64,000 nt of DNA, taken from an uncultured Bacilli bacterium. GTDB taxonomy: Bacteria; Bacillota_I; Bacilli_A; RFN20; CAG-826. The stretch covers positions 434,001 through 498,000 of the forward strand of contig CAKVCX010000001.1 in assembly GCA_934725985.1 (NCBI GenBank), written 5' to 3'. Under the pieces are notes generated by a model, which saw only the letters and a list, made by a program, of their open reading frames with translations, was not told the origin of the DNA and did no database searches. Shown here one piece after another: positions 44,637-54,357 of the stretch (position 1 is the first letter of the stretch; every line of letters begins with the position of its first letter). The translations under genes and the position numbers were made by a program.

Positions 44637-45914
44637 TTACTTAATTGGCTTTAAAACACTCATGCCTCCCATGAATTTGCGTAATGGTTCGGGAATGACA
44701 ACCGATCCGTCTTCTTGTTGGAATTGTTCAACTAAAGCAGGGAAAACTCTAGAAGTAGCCAAGCCCGATCCGTTTAATGTATGGCAATACTTTGTTTTTC
44801 CATCTTTGTCTTTGTAACGAATCATGCCTCTTCTTGCTTGGTAATCCCTGGCATTGGAAACGCTAGAAACTTCCTTATAAATGCCCATTGAAGGAATCCA
44901 AACTTCAATATCATAAGTCCTAGCCATCGAATGAGAGCAATCTCCCGCGGCTAACTTGTCTATTTGATAAGTTAAGCCTAACCCTTCGACTAATTTCTTA
45001 GCCTTATTTACCATTTCCTCAAAAGCGGCGTCGCTACCTTCTTGAGTGGTGTATTGAACCATCTCAACTTTATTAAATTGGTAACCACGTATCATACCTC
45101 TTTCTTCCGTACGATAAGAACCTGCTTCTTTTCTATAACATGGGGTGTAAGCAAAATATTTTCTTGGCAATTCAGATAAAGGTAAAATCTCGTTTCTATG
45201 TAAATTCACCAAAGCTGTTTCGGCAGTAGGAAGCAAGAATTTCCTAGGTTCCATATCTTCTAGCCAAAATACTTCGTTTTGAAATTTAGGAAATTGGCCG
45301 GCTGTATAACCTGAATCATAATTTAGCAAATGAGGTGGAAGAATCATTTCATATCCATCGGCAAGATGGTTTTCAATAAAATAATTTAGCAAAGCCCATT
45401 CTAGACGTGCACCTAAATTTGTATAAATCCAAGTACCTGTCCCAGATATTTTGGCAGCCCTTTTATAATCTATTAAACCTAAAGATTCACATAGTTCGAC
45501 ATGATTTTTTGGAGTAAAAGAAAACTTTTTTTCTTCACCAAAATGATATATGGGGTGGTTATTTTCCTTTCCGCCGCCTACTAAATCATCATCTGGAAGG
45601 TTTGGCAAAACCTCAACGAGGCTTTTAATTTCATTTTCTATTTTGTTTAGTTCTTCTTCATCTTGTTTATTTTCTGCTCCAAGTTTTTTAACTTTAGCAA
45701 AAATTTCTTTTACGTCCCCGCCTTCTTTTTTAACTTGGGGGACAGATGCAGACAATTTATTTTGTTCGGCTTTATTAGCCTCAACCTTTTTTAAGAGTTC
45801 GAGCCTCTTTGAAGATAATTCAATTATAGGATTTGGATCGAAATCCCATAATTTTTTAGCCAAGGCTTCCTTTACATATTCTGGCTTCTCTAAAATCAAT
45901 TTAACATCAATCAT
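44637..45914 (-). CDS. serS: Seryl-tRNA synthetase
   Basis: 425 residues. N-terminal coiled-coil arm (about 30-105) that holds the tRNA, then the class II core with TAETALV (motif region), FAYTPCYRKEAGSYRTEERGMIRGYQFNKVEMV (motif 2 area, given here as two short parts: CYRKEAGS and RGMIRGYQFNKVE) and the C-terminal GSGLATSR motif 3. Charges tRNA-Ser and tRNA-Sec. Start MIDVKLI is standard, with GGAGAG upstream. It overlaps the preceding glycosyltransferase gene by 8 bp. Confidence 0.96.
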   Translation of the reverse strand: MIDVKLILEKPEYVKEALAKKLWDFDPNPIIELSSKRLELLKKVEANKAEQNKLSASVPQVKKEGGDVKEIFAKVKKLGAENKQDEEELNKIENEIKSLVEVLPNLPDDDLVGGGKENNHPIYHFGEEKKFSFTPKNHVELCESLGLIDYKRAAKISGTGTWIYTNLGARLEWALLNYFIENHLADGYEMILPPHLLNYDSGYTAGQFPKFQNEVFWLEDMEPRKFLLPTAETALVNLHRNEILPLSELPRKYFAYTPCYRKEAGSYRTEERGMIRGYQFNKVEMVQYTTQEGSDAAFEEMVNKAKKLVEGLGLTYQIDKLAAGDCSHSMARTYDIEVWIPSMGIYKEVSSVSNARDYQARRGMIRYKDKDGKTKYCHTLNGSGLATSRVFPALVEQFQQEDGSVVIPEPLRKFMGGMSVLKPIK

Positions 45915-46917
45915 TTTCTCTCTCCTTTTCTAGTAACGAAAGATAATAACCTTTTAATATTGCCCCTACTTTGGCTAGCGAATGTTTTTTTGCCATTTCA
46001 GACCCTGCAATTATAGTATTGTTTAGATTTTCATGATATACAGAATCTAAATAATCCACGATTTCTTTTTCGTTTTTAAATAGGAAACATGTTTCTTTAT
46101 CTTTTAACAAATCATTAAATTTTTGCTCTTCCAAAGCAAGGATTTGGGTAGAAGAAGCAAAAGAATCTAACGTTCCAATAAAATCTGGTGCCTCCCCTAA
46201 AATCAAATAGAAAGAAGACCTAAGGAGACAAGAACGATAAATATCGTCCTCCAATAAATGCTCTAGCATAACATTTTTTGGTTTTAAAACTCCTTTTACC
46301 TTTCTATATGATGAAGATAATTTAGATTTTTTTATCCCGAAGAAAATAAATTTATATCCCGGGCAATATGAGGCTATTTCATATAACGATTTTAATTTCT
46401 TTTTATCTTTATAAGAACCTGTGCAGGTAATTATTTTTTCATAAGGCCTAATCCCAAAGTAACGAACAAAAACATCTTCTTCTTGCTTTTTTTCATTGAA
46501 TCTAGATAGGTTAATAGCATTAGGAAGAATTTCTATACGTGATTTAACCCCGCAAGAAACGGCTATTTTTTTCAATTCTTCATTTGGTACAAGAACTAAA
46601 TCGGCCGAATTTAAAAATTTTATTTTTCCTTTCGGAATCGTTACTCCTTTATTTTTGTCAAAGCACAAATAAGAAGTAAGGGGGTTGTTCTCACAATAGA
46701 AAGGGGAAACAACCGTTTTTATTCCATCAAGTTTCGAATCGTTTAGTTTGCTAAAATCATCAACACAAATAAAATGAGCTAAGTCCAAAGAAGACCATTG
46801 GGAAGAAGTCCATGAAATATCATTTTCTTCGCATTCACCCTTGAGGGTTTTACGAAAACGTACACCCTCAAAGGCTTCAGATTTGTTTTTCGATGAAAAG
46901 CAAACGAATACTTTCAT
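45907..46917 (-). CDS. GT4-like glycosyltransferase
   Basis: 336 residues. Segments SADLVLVPNEELKKIAVSCGV and LPNAINLSRF are typical for the hinge of GT-B glycosyltransferases (family 4), and IITCTGSYKDKKKLKSLYEIA begins the second Rossmann half. Residues expected for the late E-x7-E motif are less clear. Comparable genes in small-genome Bacilli make membrane glycolipids, but the substrate cannot be told here. It lies 9 bp after gyrA, an unusual place, and has no ribosome binding site, so translation probably depends on gyrA. Confidence 0.7.
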   Translation of the reverse strand: MKVFVCFSSKNKSEAFEGVRFRKTLKGECEENDISWTSSQWSSLDLAHFICVDDFSKLNDSKLDGIKTVVSPFYCENNPLTSYLCFDKNKGVTIPKGKIKFLNSADLVLVPNEELKKIAVSCGVKSRIEILPNAINLSRFNEKKQEEDVFVRYFGIRPYEKIITCTGSYKDKKKLKSLYEIASYCPGYKFIFFGIKKSKLSSSYRKVKGVLKPKNVMLEHLLEDDIYRSCLLRSSFYLILGEAPDFIGTLDSFASSTQILALEEQKFNDLLKDKETCFLFKNEKEIVDYLDSVYHENLNNTIIAGSEMAKKHSLAKVGAILKGYYLSLLEKEREND

Positions 46918-46926
46918 ATTTAAACA

Positions 46927-49629
46927 TTATTCATCTATGGAATCAGGTGTTACGGGTTCTTCGTTTGCAAGCGATTCACTAGAAGCGTCTTCTCCCGTTG
47001 CCTCTTCTTCCTCTTCGACATCAGAATGTGGAATTATGGCAATAGAAGCAACTTTTGTTTTTTCATCGACGGCTATGATTTTTACCCCTTGTGTATTGCG
47101 GGCAGCTATCTTAATCTCGGAAATTGGCGTGCGAATGACAATCCCTGATTGAGTAACAACTAATAGGTCTTCATCTCCGTTAACCGCTCTAACGGCACAT
47201 AGTTTTCCAGTCTTCGCGGTTGTCTTAATGGTGATAACGCCTTTTGCGCCACGAGAAGTTAATCTATAGCCATCGTAAAGTCTAGTTGAACCATCTTCCA
47301 TGGTGATTTCGGTATCTTTGGCGTAAGAGATCTTGCCAAAACCTTTGTTTGTTAAAACAAGGATCTTGTCACCTTCTAAAGAGGTGGTAGCCCCAACTAT
47401 CTTTGACCCGTCGTCTAGATTCATCCCCTTAACGCCAGAGGCGGTTCTACCCATATCACGTACTTCATTTTCTTCGAAGGAAACTAATTTTCCATTATCG
47501 GAAGCAAGAGAGACGATTGCAGTGCCATCGGTGCGTTTAACATCAAATAAATCATCGCCTTCTTTTAATGTAACAGCAATCTTGCCATTGCTGTGTATGG
47601 ATTCAAACGCCTTAAGAGTCGTTCTTTTTACAATACCATTTTCAGAAATAAACAAGAGGTAATTATTCTCCGGATAATCATCACAAGGAACTATGGATAC
47701 CACTTTTTCTTCCTTATCTAAGTTAAGGAAATTTTGAGCTGGCATACCTTTTCCGACTCTTCCGGAATCAGGGATTTGGTATCCACGCAAGCGATATACT
47801 TTACCTAAAGTCGTAAAGAATAAGATGTCGGTATGAGTTTTTGTATGTTTGATTAGTTTAACAATATCCCCACCAACCGTTTTCATTCCAGTTATGCCTC
47901 TTCCGCCACGGTGTTGAGCAGAGAACGTGTCATCATCAACGCGTTTTATATAGCCGTTTTTAGTCAAAGCAACAATGATATTCTTTTGAGGTATCAAGTC
48001 TTCGTTTTCGATATCGGCTGCAGCATCTGAAATTTCAGTCAAACGAGCATCTCCGAATTTACCCTTAATTTCCAGTAATTCTTTTATCATCAAATCAACA
48101 ATGTTTTCTCTAGCGGACAATAATCTATTGTATTCGGCGATATTTGTTTCAAGAGCAGTCTTTTCAGCAAGCAATTTATCTTGTTCCATGCCTTGTAAAC
48201 GACGTAACGTCATAGCTAAAATCGCATCGCATTGAGACTTAGAAAGATTAAATCTATCATTCAACCTCTTTGTTGATTCTTCATCGTCTTTTGAATCACG
48301 AATTATATGTATAACTTCATCGATATTATCGTGAGCAAGTATTAAGCCTTCAACGATATGGAGCCTATCGGAATCTCTTTTTAGTAAGAATTTTGTTCTT
48401 CTTGTCAAAACGTTGACTTGGAAGTTGACGTAGTCTTTTAAAAGAGAGTCGATGCCAAGAATCTTAGGTGCCCCGTCTTCAAGGCAAAGGTTGATAATGC
48501 CAAAATTGGTTTGAAGGGCGGTATGCTTTAAAAGGTTATTAGCCACAACTTCGGGTATGCAGTCTTTTCTTATTTCAATAACTACACGTATCCCTTCTTT
48601 GTTGGATTCATCCCTAACGTCAGTAATGCCATCAATTACCTTATCCCGGACCAAGGCAGCAATATTTTCTATCATGCTAGCCTTATTTACTTGATAAGGT
48701 ATTTCGGTAACTATGATGCGAGATTTGCCATTATCCATCTCTTCGATGTGATATTTTGAACGAATGGTAATTGTGCCTTGCCCAGTAGTATAAGCATCCA
48801 ATATACCTTGACGTCCCAAGATGATACCACCGCTTGGGAAATCAGGCCCCGGTAAATAGTTTTGCATTATTTCGGTAGGAGTCAAAGCAGGGTTTTTAGC
48901 AACCGCGATAACGGCATCGATAGTTTCCGATAAGTTATGTGGAGCCATGTTGGTGGCCATACCAACGGCAATGCCTTGCGAACCGTTAACGATTAGGTTT
49001 GGGAATCGGCATGGCAAGACTTCCGGTTCGACTTCCGTACCATCATAGTTTGCAACAAAATCAACCGTGTCACAATTTATGTCACGAACAAGCTCAAGGC
49101 TAAGTTTGTTCATTCTAGCTTCTGTATAACGCATAGCGGCGGCTTCATCGCCATCGATGGAGCCGAAGTTACCATGTCCATCAACCAATGTATAGCGAAG
49201 GGAGAATGGTTGAGCCAAACGAACAAGGGTACCATATAAAGCGGAATCACCATGGGGGTGATATTTACCCATGACGTCACCAACTATACGAGCACATTTT
49301 TTATACGGCTTATTGGGCTGCATGCCGGATTCGTTCATGCCATAGATAATACGACGTTGAACCGGTTTAAATCCGTCCCTGACATCAGGGATAGCGCGGG
49401 AGACAATAACCGACATCGAATAATCAAGGAATGCGGTTTTTACTTCTTCTGAAACATCGCGGTCTATCAAACCAGGGATAATTCCAGAAACAGCAGCCTC
49501 GTGCCCGAACATTGCATCTTCGGATTGAAGTCCTTCTTTAGACATTTTTATTTCGGAAGAACTTTCTTTTTCGTCTTCATTAGTTTCGGTTGTTTCGCCT
49601 TCAACTATTTTCTTTTCATCGTTTTCCAT
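46927..49629 (-). CDS. gyrA: DNA gyrase subunit A
   Basis: 900 residues. The breakage-reunion domain has DYSMSVIVSRAIPDVRDG, GKYHPHGDSALYG and the catalytic Tyr in MRYTEARM; six beta-pinwheel repeats follow, including the GyrA-box-type QHRGGRG. An N-terminal acidic extension of about 55 residues and an acidic C-terminal tail are longer than in Bacillus. With GyrB it introduces negative supercoils. GGAGG site; 15 bp behind gyrB. Confidence 0.97.
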   Translation of the reverse strand: MENDEKKIVEGETTETNEDEKESSSEIKMSKEGLQSEDAMFGHEAAVSGIIPGLIDRDVSEEVKTAFLDYSMSVIVSRAIPDVRDGFKPVQRRIIYGMNESGMQPNKPYKKCARIVGDVMGKYHPHGDSALYGTLVRLAQPFSLRYTLVDGHGNFGSIDGDEAAAMRYTEARMNKLSLELVRDINCDTVDFVANYDGTEVEPEVLPCRFPNLIVNGSQGIAVGMATNMAPHNLSETIDAVIAVAKNPALTPTEIMQNYLPGPDFPSGGIILGRQGILDAYTTGQGTITIRSKYHIEEMDNGKSRIIVTEIPYQVNKASMIENIAALVRDKVIDGITDVRDESNKEGIRVVIEIRKDCIPEVVANNLLKHTALQTNFGIINLCLEDGAPKILGIDSLLKDYVNFQVNVLTRRTKFLLKRDSDRLHIVEGLILAHDNIDEVIHIIRDSKDDEESTKRLNDRFNLSKSQCDAILAMTLRRLQGMEQDKLLAEKTALETNIAEYNRLLSARENIVDLMIKELLEIKGKFGDARLTEISDAAADIENEDLIPQKNIIVALTKNGYIKRVDDDTFSAQHRGGRGITGMKTVGGDIVKLIKHTKTHTDILFFTTLGKVYRLRGYQIPDSGRVGKGMPAQNFLNLDKEEKVVSIVPCDDYPENNYLLFISENGIVKRTTLKAFESIHSNGKIAVTLKEGDDLFDVKRTDGTAIVSLASDNGKLVSFEENEVRDMGRTASGVKGMNLDDGSKIVGATTSLEGDKILVLTNKGFGKISYAKDTEITMEDGSTRLYDGYRLTSRGAKGVITIKTTAKTGKLCAVRAVNGDEDLLVVTQSGIVIRTPISEIKIAARNTQGVKIIAVDEKTKVASIAIIPHSDVEEEEEATGEDASSESLANEEPVTPDSIDE

Positions 49630-49644
49630 TCATTATTCCTCCAT

Positions 49645-51696
49645 TTATATGTCTAGGTTCTTAACAAATTTAGCGTTATCGACAATATATTGGCGTCTAG
49701 GCAAGACATCATCGCCCATCAAGTCAGTAAAGGCTTTTTCAGCTTGGGCTGCATCATCTATTGTGATTCTTATCATCTTCCTAGCTTTAGGATCCATAGT
49801 TGTTTCCCAAAGTTGGGTAGCGTCCATTTCGCCTAAACCTTTATAACGTTGAAAAGCAAAGCCAGGCTTTAATTGCAATTGCTTTTTTAACACTTCTAGT
49901 TGGGCGTCATTATAAGCGTAATAAGAACTGCCTTTGTGATCGATTTTATATAAAGGGGGTTGAGCAATATAGACGTGCCCTTCGTCTAAAAGAGGACGCA
50001 TAAAGCGGTAGAAGAAAGTTAAAAGTAAGATTCTGATGTGGTCACCGTCGACATCAGCATCTGTCATGATAACTATTTTGTTATAACGAATTTTTGTAAC
50101 ATCAAAGTTATCCCTTATTCCGGCGCCTATGGCCGTAATCATGTTTCCTATTTCGGCATTGGCCCAAATCCTATCTTCCCTAGCTTTTTCTACGTTAAGA
50201 ATTTTTCCTCTTAGAGGAAGAATGGCTTGTGTTTCACGGTCTCTACCATTTTTAGCGGAACCACCTGCTGAATTACCCTCAACAATATATAGCTCGCAAA
50301 TTTCAGGGTCTTTAGAAGAACAATCAGCCAATTTTCCCGGCAACGTTGTTATTTCTAATGAACTTTTGCGGATTTTTTCTCTTGCAACCCTAGCAGCGTC
50401 CCTAGCCTTTGAGGCTAATTGAATTTTTTCGACTATAGATTTTGCTTCGGATGGGTTTTCATAAAGCCATTGACTGAGTCCATCTCCAACAACGGTAGAT
50501 ACTATTTTTCTTACTTCCGAATTTCCCAATTTGGTTTTTGTTTGGCCTTCATATTGAGGGTTTGGATGCTTAACGGAAATAACGGCAGTCAAGCCTTCAC
50601 GGCAATCGTCTCCAGTAAAGTTTTTATCGTCGTCTTTTAAATATTTTTGCTTTCTGGCATAGTCGTTAATAATTCTGCCCAAGGCAAGATTCAAACCTTC
50701 AACATGGGTTCCACCTTCCTTTGTGGAAATGTTATTGCAGAAAGAATAAATGCCATTTTGATCATATGAATCAGTCCATTGCAAAGCAACTTCGGCATAA
50801 ATCCTTTCCTTAGTCACGCCATCGGCTAAAGTGACCTCTTCTGCGCCTTGACAATAAATAGGAGAAGGATTAACAGAAACTTTATTTTGGTCAATATAAG
50901 AAACGTATTCTCTAATGCCGCCATCATATTGGAAGGATTCGGAAACCGGAGTTTCGCCGCGCAAATCGGTAAGGGTGATTCTTATCCCTCCGTTAAGGAA
51001 AGCCATTTGCCTCATATGATTGCGAATGGTTTCATAGCTATAAATTGTGGTTTCAGTAAATATGGTTGGATCTGGTTTAAAAGTAACGGTAGTCCCTCTT
51101 TCATTGGAATCGCCAACACGTGTCAAATGGCCGACAGGATGACCACCGTTTTCAAAACGAAGATGGAATTTCCCACCGTCTCTGCAAACAGTAACATCCA
51201 TCCACGTTGATAAAGCGTTGACTACAGAAGCGCCAACACCATGGAGACCACCAGATACCTTGTACCCGCCTTCCCCGCCAAATTTTCCGCCAGCATGAAG
51301 AATTGTAAAAACAGTTTCTACGCCTGATAATCCAGATTTTGCAACAATATCGACAGGGACTCCACGGCCATCGTCTTTGACGGTTATGGAGTTATCGGGA
51401 TTTATTGTTACGTCAATGTTTTTGCAATATCCAGCTAATGCTTCGTCAATTGAATTGTCAACGATTTCCCACACCAAATGATGAAGACCGGCGGCAGCTG
51501 TTGTGGCAATGTACATGCCAGGACGTTTCCTAACAGCTTCCAAGCCTTCCAGTACTTGAATGTCGCTGCCTTTATAATCGGCTTTTGCCTTTTCTAAGGC
51601 TTTTTCGTTTGTCACGTCTTCTTTTACGTAGGTGAAGCGATCTTCTTCCGACATTTGCGTAGAAGAATTTGACACAACCTTTTCTTCTTCTGCCAT
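49645..51696 (-). CDS. gyrB: DNA gyrase subunit B
   Basis: 683 residues from the ATG at 51696 (GGAGG 7 nt upstream; an earlier in-frame ATG at 51717 would overlap that site). ATPase domain with EIVDNSIDEALAGYC and GRGVPVDI; Toprim domain with EGNSAGGSAKNGRDR, and DADVDGDHI metal site. Lies 4 bp after recF in the usual dnaA-dnaN-recF-gyrB-gyrA order. Confidence 0.97.
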   Translation of the reverse strand: MAEEEKVVSNSSTQMSEEDRFTYVKEDVTNEKALEKAKADYKGSDIQVLEGLEAVRKRPGMYIATTAAAGLHHLVWEIVDNSIDEALAGYCKNIDVTINPDNSITVKDDGRGVPVDIVAKSGLSGVETVFTILHAGGKFGGEGGYKVSGGLHGVGASVVNALSTWMDVTVCRDGGKFHLRFENGGHPVGHLTRVGDSNERGTTVTFKPDPTIFTETTIYSYETIRNHMRQMAFLNGGIRITLTDLRGETPVSESFQYDGGIREYVSYIDQNKVSVNPSPIYCQGAEEVTLADGVTKERIYAEVALQWTDSYDQNGIYSFCNNISTKEGGTHVEGLNLALGRIINDYARKQKYLKDDDKNFTGDDCREGLTAVISVKHPNPQYEGQTKTKLGNSEVRKIVSTVVGDGLSQWLYENPSEAKSIVEKIQLASKARDAARVAREKIRKSSLEITTLPGKLADCSSKDPEICELYIVEGNSAGGSAKNGRDRETQAILPLRGKILNVEKAREDRIWANAEIGNMITAIGAGIRDNFDVTKIRYNKIVIMTDADVDGDHIRILLLTFFYRFMRPLLDEGHVYIAQPPLYKIDHKGSSYYAYNDAQLEVLKKQLQLKPGFAFQRYKGLGEMDATQLWETTMDPKARKMIRITIDDAAQAEKAFTDLMGDDVLPRRQYIVDNAKFVKNLDI

Positions 51697-51700
51697 TTGT

Positions 51701-52768
51701 TTACCTCCTGGTGGCATTATTCGCGGCTACTTCAATTACCGAAGCGCCTTCGATTTTTAAGTTTGTAGCAGTTATAAACACTTGTTTGAATCCCTTAACA
51801 ACGTCTATAAGCCTATTGATGCGATTTTCATCCAATTCGCTAGTCACATCATCTAGAACGCAAATTGGTTTCTTATCTTCGTTTTCAATTAGAAGATATG
51901 GCACTAGTTTTAGCGCTAGAACAGCCATCCTGTTTTCCCCTTGGCTGCCATAAGAAGCGATGTCTTTGCCGTCGAAGCTGAACGAGAAGTCTTCCCTATG
52001 AGGCCCAACACTGGTGAAATGATGAGCCAAATCGTTTTCCAAAGAGATTTTAAAGGCTTTCCGTGCGTTCTCGATAAACTGCCCATCCGGCCTAACAAAA
52101 GGCTTGTAAACAAGTCTAGAGGCTTTAGAATCGCCTCTAAGTTGATGTAGCAGGTTCGGCATAATTTCGTTTGAGGATGCGACATACATCATTCTGTAAC
52201 GAGTTATTGGGCAAGACGTTTCGATCATTTGGTCGGTTATAACTTGTAATAAGTCTTTGTCGACGCGTTCTTGCTTGAGAAGTAAGTTTCTTTCCTTAAG
52301 CAATCTGTTATAACGACAAATCAAGTTGAAGTAATCGCCCGACTGTTTAGAAATAGCAATATCTAGAAACGAACGTCTTTTTGATGGCGATTCTGAGAAC
52401 AATGCGACATCGCTTGGTGAAAACGAGATTACATTTACCGCTTTCGACAAGTCGCTAAGCCTTGAAACATTCTTGCCATTGATCGCTATCCTTTTAGAAT
52501 TTTTGTCTATTTGGATTTCGATTCTTCTTTTGATGTCACCCTCGGAAATGGAAGCATCTATAAGAGCAAGATGCTTTCCTTCTTTAACAAGCGTTTTATC
52601 ATCCGAAGTTCGCCAGCTTCTTGTCAAAGACAAATATTGAATCGCTTCAACTAAGTTTGTTTTTCCGGCAGCGTTTTCTCCAAGGACAAGATTGAGCCCA
52701 GGCGATAGGTTTAAGTCGAGGTTATCGTAAGTGCGAAAGTCTCGCAGTCTTATATGGTCTAAAATCAT
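51701..52768 (-). CDS. recF: DNA replication and repair protein RecF
   Basis: 355 residues. SMC-like ATPase: Walker A GENAAGKTN, signature SQGENRMAVLALK, Walker B ICVLDDVTSELD. Loads RecA at gaps with RecO and RecR. Its ATG overlaps the stop of the S4-protein gene (ATGA). Confidence 0.95.
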   Translation of the reverse strand: MILDHIRLRDFRTYDNLDLNLSPGLNLVLGENAAGKTNLVEAIQYLSLTRSWRTSDDKTLVKEGKHLALIDASISEGDIKRRIEIQIDKNSKRIAINGKNVSRLSDLSKAVNVISFSPSDVALFSESPSKRRSFLDIAISKQSGDYFNLICRYNRLLKERNLLLKQERVDKDLLQVITDQMIETSCPITRYRMMYVASSNEIMPNLLHQLRGDSKASRLVYKPFVRPDGQFIENARKAFKISLENDLAHHFTSVGPHREDFSFSFDGKDIASYGSQGENRMAVLALKLVPYLLIENEDKKPICVLDDVTSELDENRINRLIDVVKGFKQVFITATNLKIEGASVIEVAANNATRR

Positions 52769-52983
52769 TTCTTGATAACGATTGTTCTCTCGTTAATGGC
52801 AACAACATCACCAGAATAAAGCTTACGGCCACGCCTATTTTCTTTTTCGCCATTGACATAAACGTTAGATGTCAAAAGAAAAGACTTGGCTTCTCCGCCA
52901 TAGCTTATAATCGAAGCTAATTTTAGAAGTTGCCCAAGTGTAATGTATTCGGTAACGATTGTTACAATTTCGGAGTTATTCAT
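52765..52983 (-). CDS. yaaA: S4-domain RNA-binding protein
   Basis: 72 residues. Typical S4 fold with ITLGQLLKLASIISYGGEAK and VYVNGEKENRRGRKLYSGDVV. This small protein is conserved between dnaN and recF in Bacillota; a role in ribosome assembly has been suggested. AAGG precedes the ATG, and TATTAT upstream may be its promoter. Confidence 0.92.
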   Translation of the reverse strand: MNNSEIVTIVTEYITLGQLLKLASIISYGGEAKSFLLTSNVYVNGEKENRRGRKLYSGDVVAINERTIVIKK

Positions 52984-53025
52984 TTTCGACCTTATAATAC
53001 AAAAATAGTTTACTACGTAGTAGTA

Positions 53026-53054
53026 AAAAATGGTAGACTTTTTCTACCATTTTT
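53026..53054 (-). terminator. dnaN terminator
   Basis: Inverted repeat AAAAATGGTAGA / TCTACCATTTTT with 5-nt loop, 28 bp beyond the dnaN stop. Its symmetric A/T flanks could also stop transcription from the other side. Confidence 0.75.
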
Positions 53055-53081
53055 CGATGTTTTTTTATTTATTTTTTCGCA

Positions 53082-54203
53082 TCAATAAGTGCGCATTGGG
53101 GTAATCAGTTCAACAACTGAATCATCCTTACCGTTTTTAACGACGAAAGGCTTCATTTCAGCCTGGAAACAGATCGTGACGTCTTCGGATTTCAATGCTT
53201 TTATTGCGTCGACTACAAACAAAGAGTTAAATGACACCTCAAGCCTTTCCCCCGTGTATTGAAAAGTTTGTATGTGTTCATTTGCCGAACCGTTTTCTTG
53301 GCTTTTGACAGAGACTTCGACACTATCTTCGCTCATCGATAATTTTATAACCGATTCCCTATCGCTAGCTAAAACGGAAACTCTCCCCATAGCGGATAGC
53401 AATTCTTGAGCGTTTACTTCAAGGAAATAATTGAAATTTTGTGGAATGATTGATTTTGTTACAGGATAATCCCCCGATACTAAGCAAGAAGAAACCACAG
53501 TCCCGTCGAAGCTAAATAATACTTTCCTATCGGAAATGGCAATTTCAACCGTTCTAGCATTTTCAAACATATGGACAATATCTAGCAAGGCTCTAGCGGG
53601 AATATTGCATTTGAATGAAACGTCAGTGTCTAAATCAACCGATTTTCTAGACAGCCTAGCTGAGTCGGTAGCGGTAGCAACTAGTTTATTATCGGCCGCT
53701 TCCAAATTTAGGGCCGTTAAAATGGCGCGTTGTTCTTTTGTAGAAGCAGCGAATGCGCTTTGTTCGACTAGTTCAGTCAAAGTGGAGCAAGGCATTGTAA
53801 ATACGGTTCCACTTGGTTCTAGATCAATATCAGGATATTCTTCTGCGCTAGTGCAGTTTAATTTGAACGAAGAACGACCGTCATCGATTTTAGCTATTGA
53901 TTTATCAATCACGTCAAAACCAATTATCTCCCCTTCCATTCTTCTAACTATTTCGGTTAGTAAATGGGCATTTATTAGAGTGGAACCCGCTATAGAATTT
54001 GTAATTATATTTTTTTCACCAATCATATAAGGGACAATAGATTTAATCGTCATGCTTGAATTGGATCCGATTATTTCCAATCCCTTTTCATTTAAATCTA
54101 ACTTTAAAAAAGCAAGGATAGCATTTGGATTTTTCGGTGCTATGGCTTTTCCGGCACTTAGCAATGCTTTTAGAAATTGTTCTTTGTTTATATTTAGGCG
54201 CAT
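53082..54203 (-). CDS. dnaN: DNA polymerase III beta sliding clamp
   Basis: 373 residues starting MRLNINKEQF at 54203 (GAGG 7 nt upstream; a frame-extending start at 54221 has no site). Three clamp domains are evident and the C-terminus ends in LITPMRTY, the usual end of the clamp (family ...LPMR). Follows dnaA across an intergenic region that carries origin elements. Confidence 0.97.
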   Translation of the reverse strand: MRLNINKEQFLKALLSAGKAIAPKNPNAILAFLKLDLNEKGLEIIGSNSSMTIKSIVPYMIGEKNIITNSIAGSTLINAHLLTEIVRRMEGEIIGFDVIDKSIAKIDDGRSSFKLNCTSAEEYPDIDLEPSGTVFTMPCSTLTELVEQSAFAASTKEQRAILTALNLEAADNKLVATATDSARLSRKSVDLDTDVSFKCNIPARALLDIVHMFENARTVEIAISDRKVLFSFDGTVVSSCLVSGDYPVTKSIIPQNFNYFLEVNAQELLSAMGRVSVLASDRESVIKLSMSEDSVEVSVKSQENGSANEHIQTFQYTGERLEVSFNSLFVVDAIKALKSEDVTICFQAEMKPFVVKNGKDDSVVELITPMRTY

Positions 54204-54221
54204 GTTTCTACCTCGTAACAT

Positions 54222-54357
54222 TTGTTTAATTTATTTATTTAAGGATGGTAATAATAATAAGTGTTGTGAATATTGTGGATAACTTTGTTTTTTTATGCTT
54301 CATCATGATACCACAATGGATTAGTTTCTAAAACCTTTTATTTATAAAATAAACACC
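54222..54357 (-). other. dnaA-dnaN intergenic: candidate unwinding part of oriC
   Basis: Read on the minus strand: a perfect DnaA box TTATCCACA (54274-54282), a weaker TATTCACAA, then (TTA)4 at 54249-54260, then the AT-only run TTAAATAAATAAATTAAA. This order, box then trio repeats then AT-rich DNA, is that of the basal unwinding system described in Bacillus subtilis. Confidence 0.6.
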
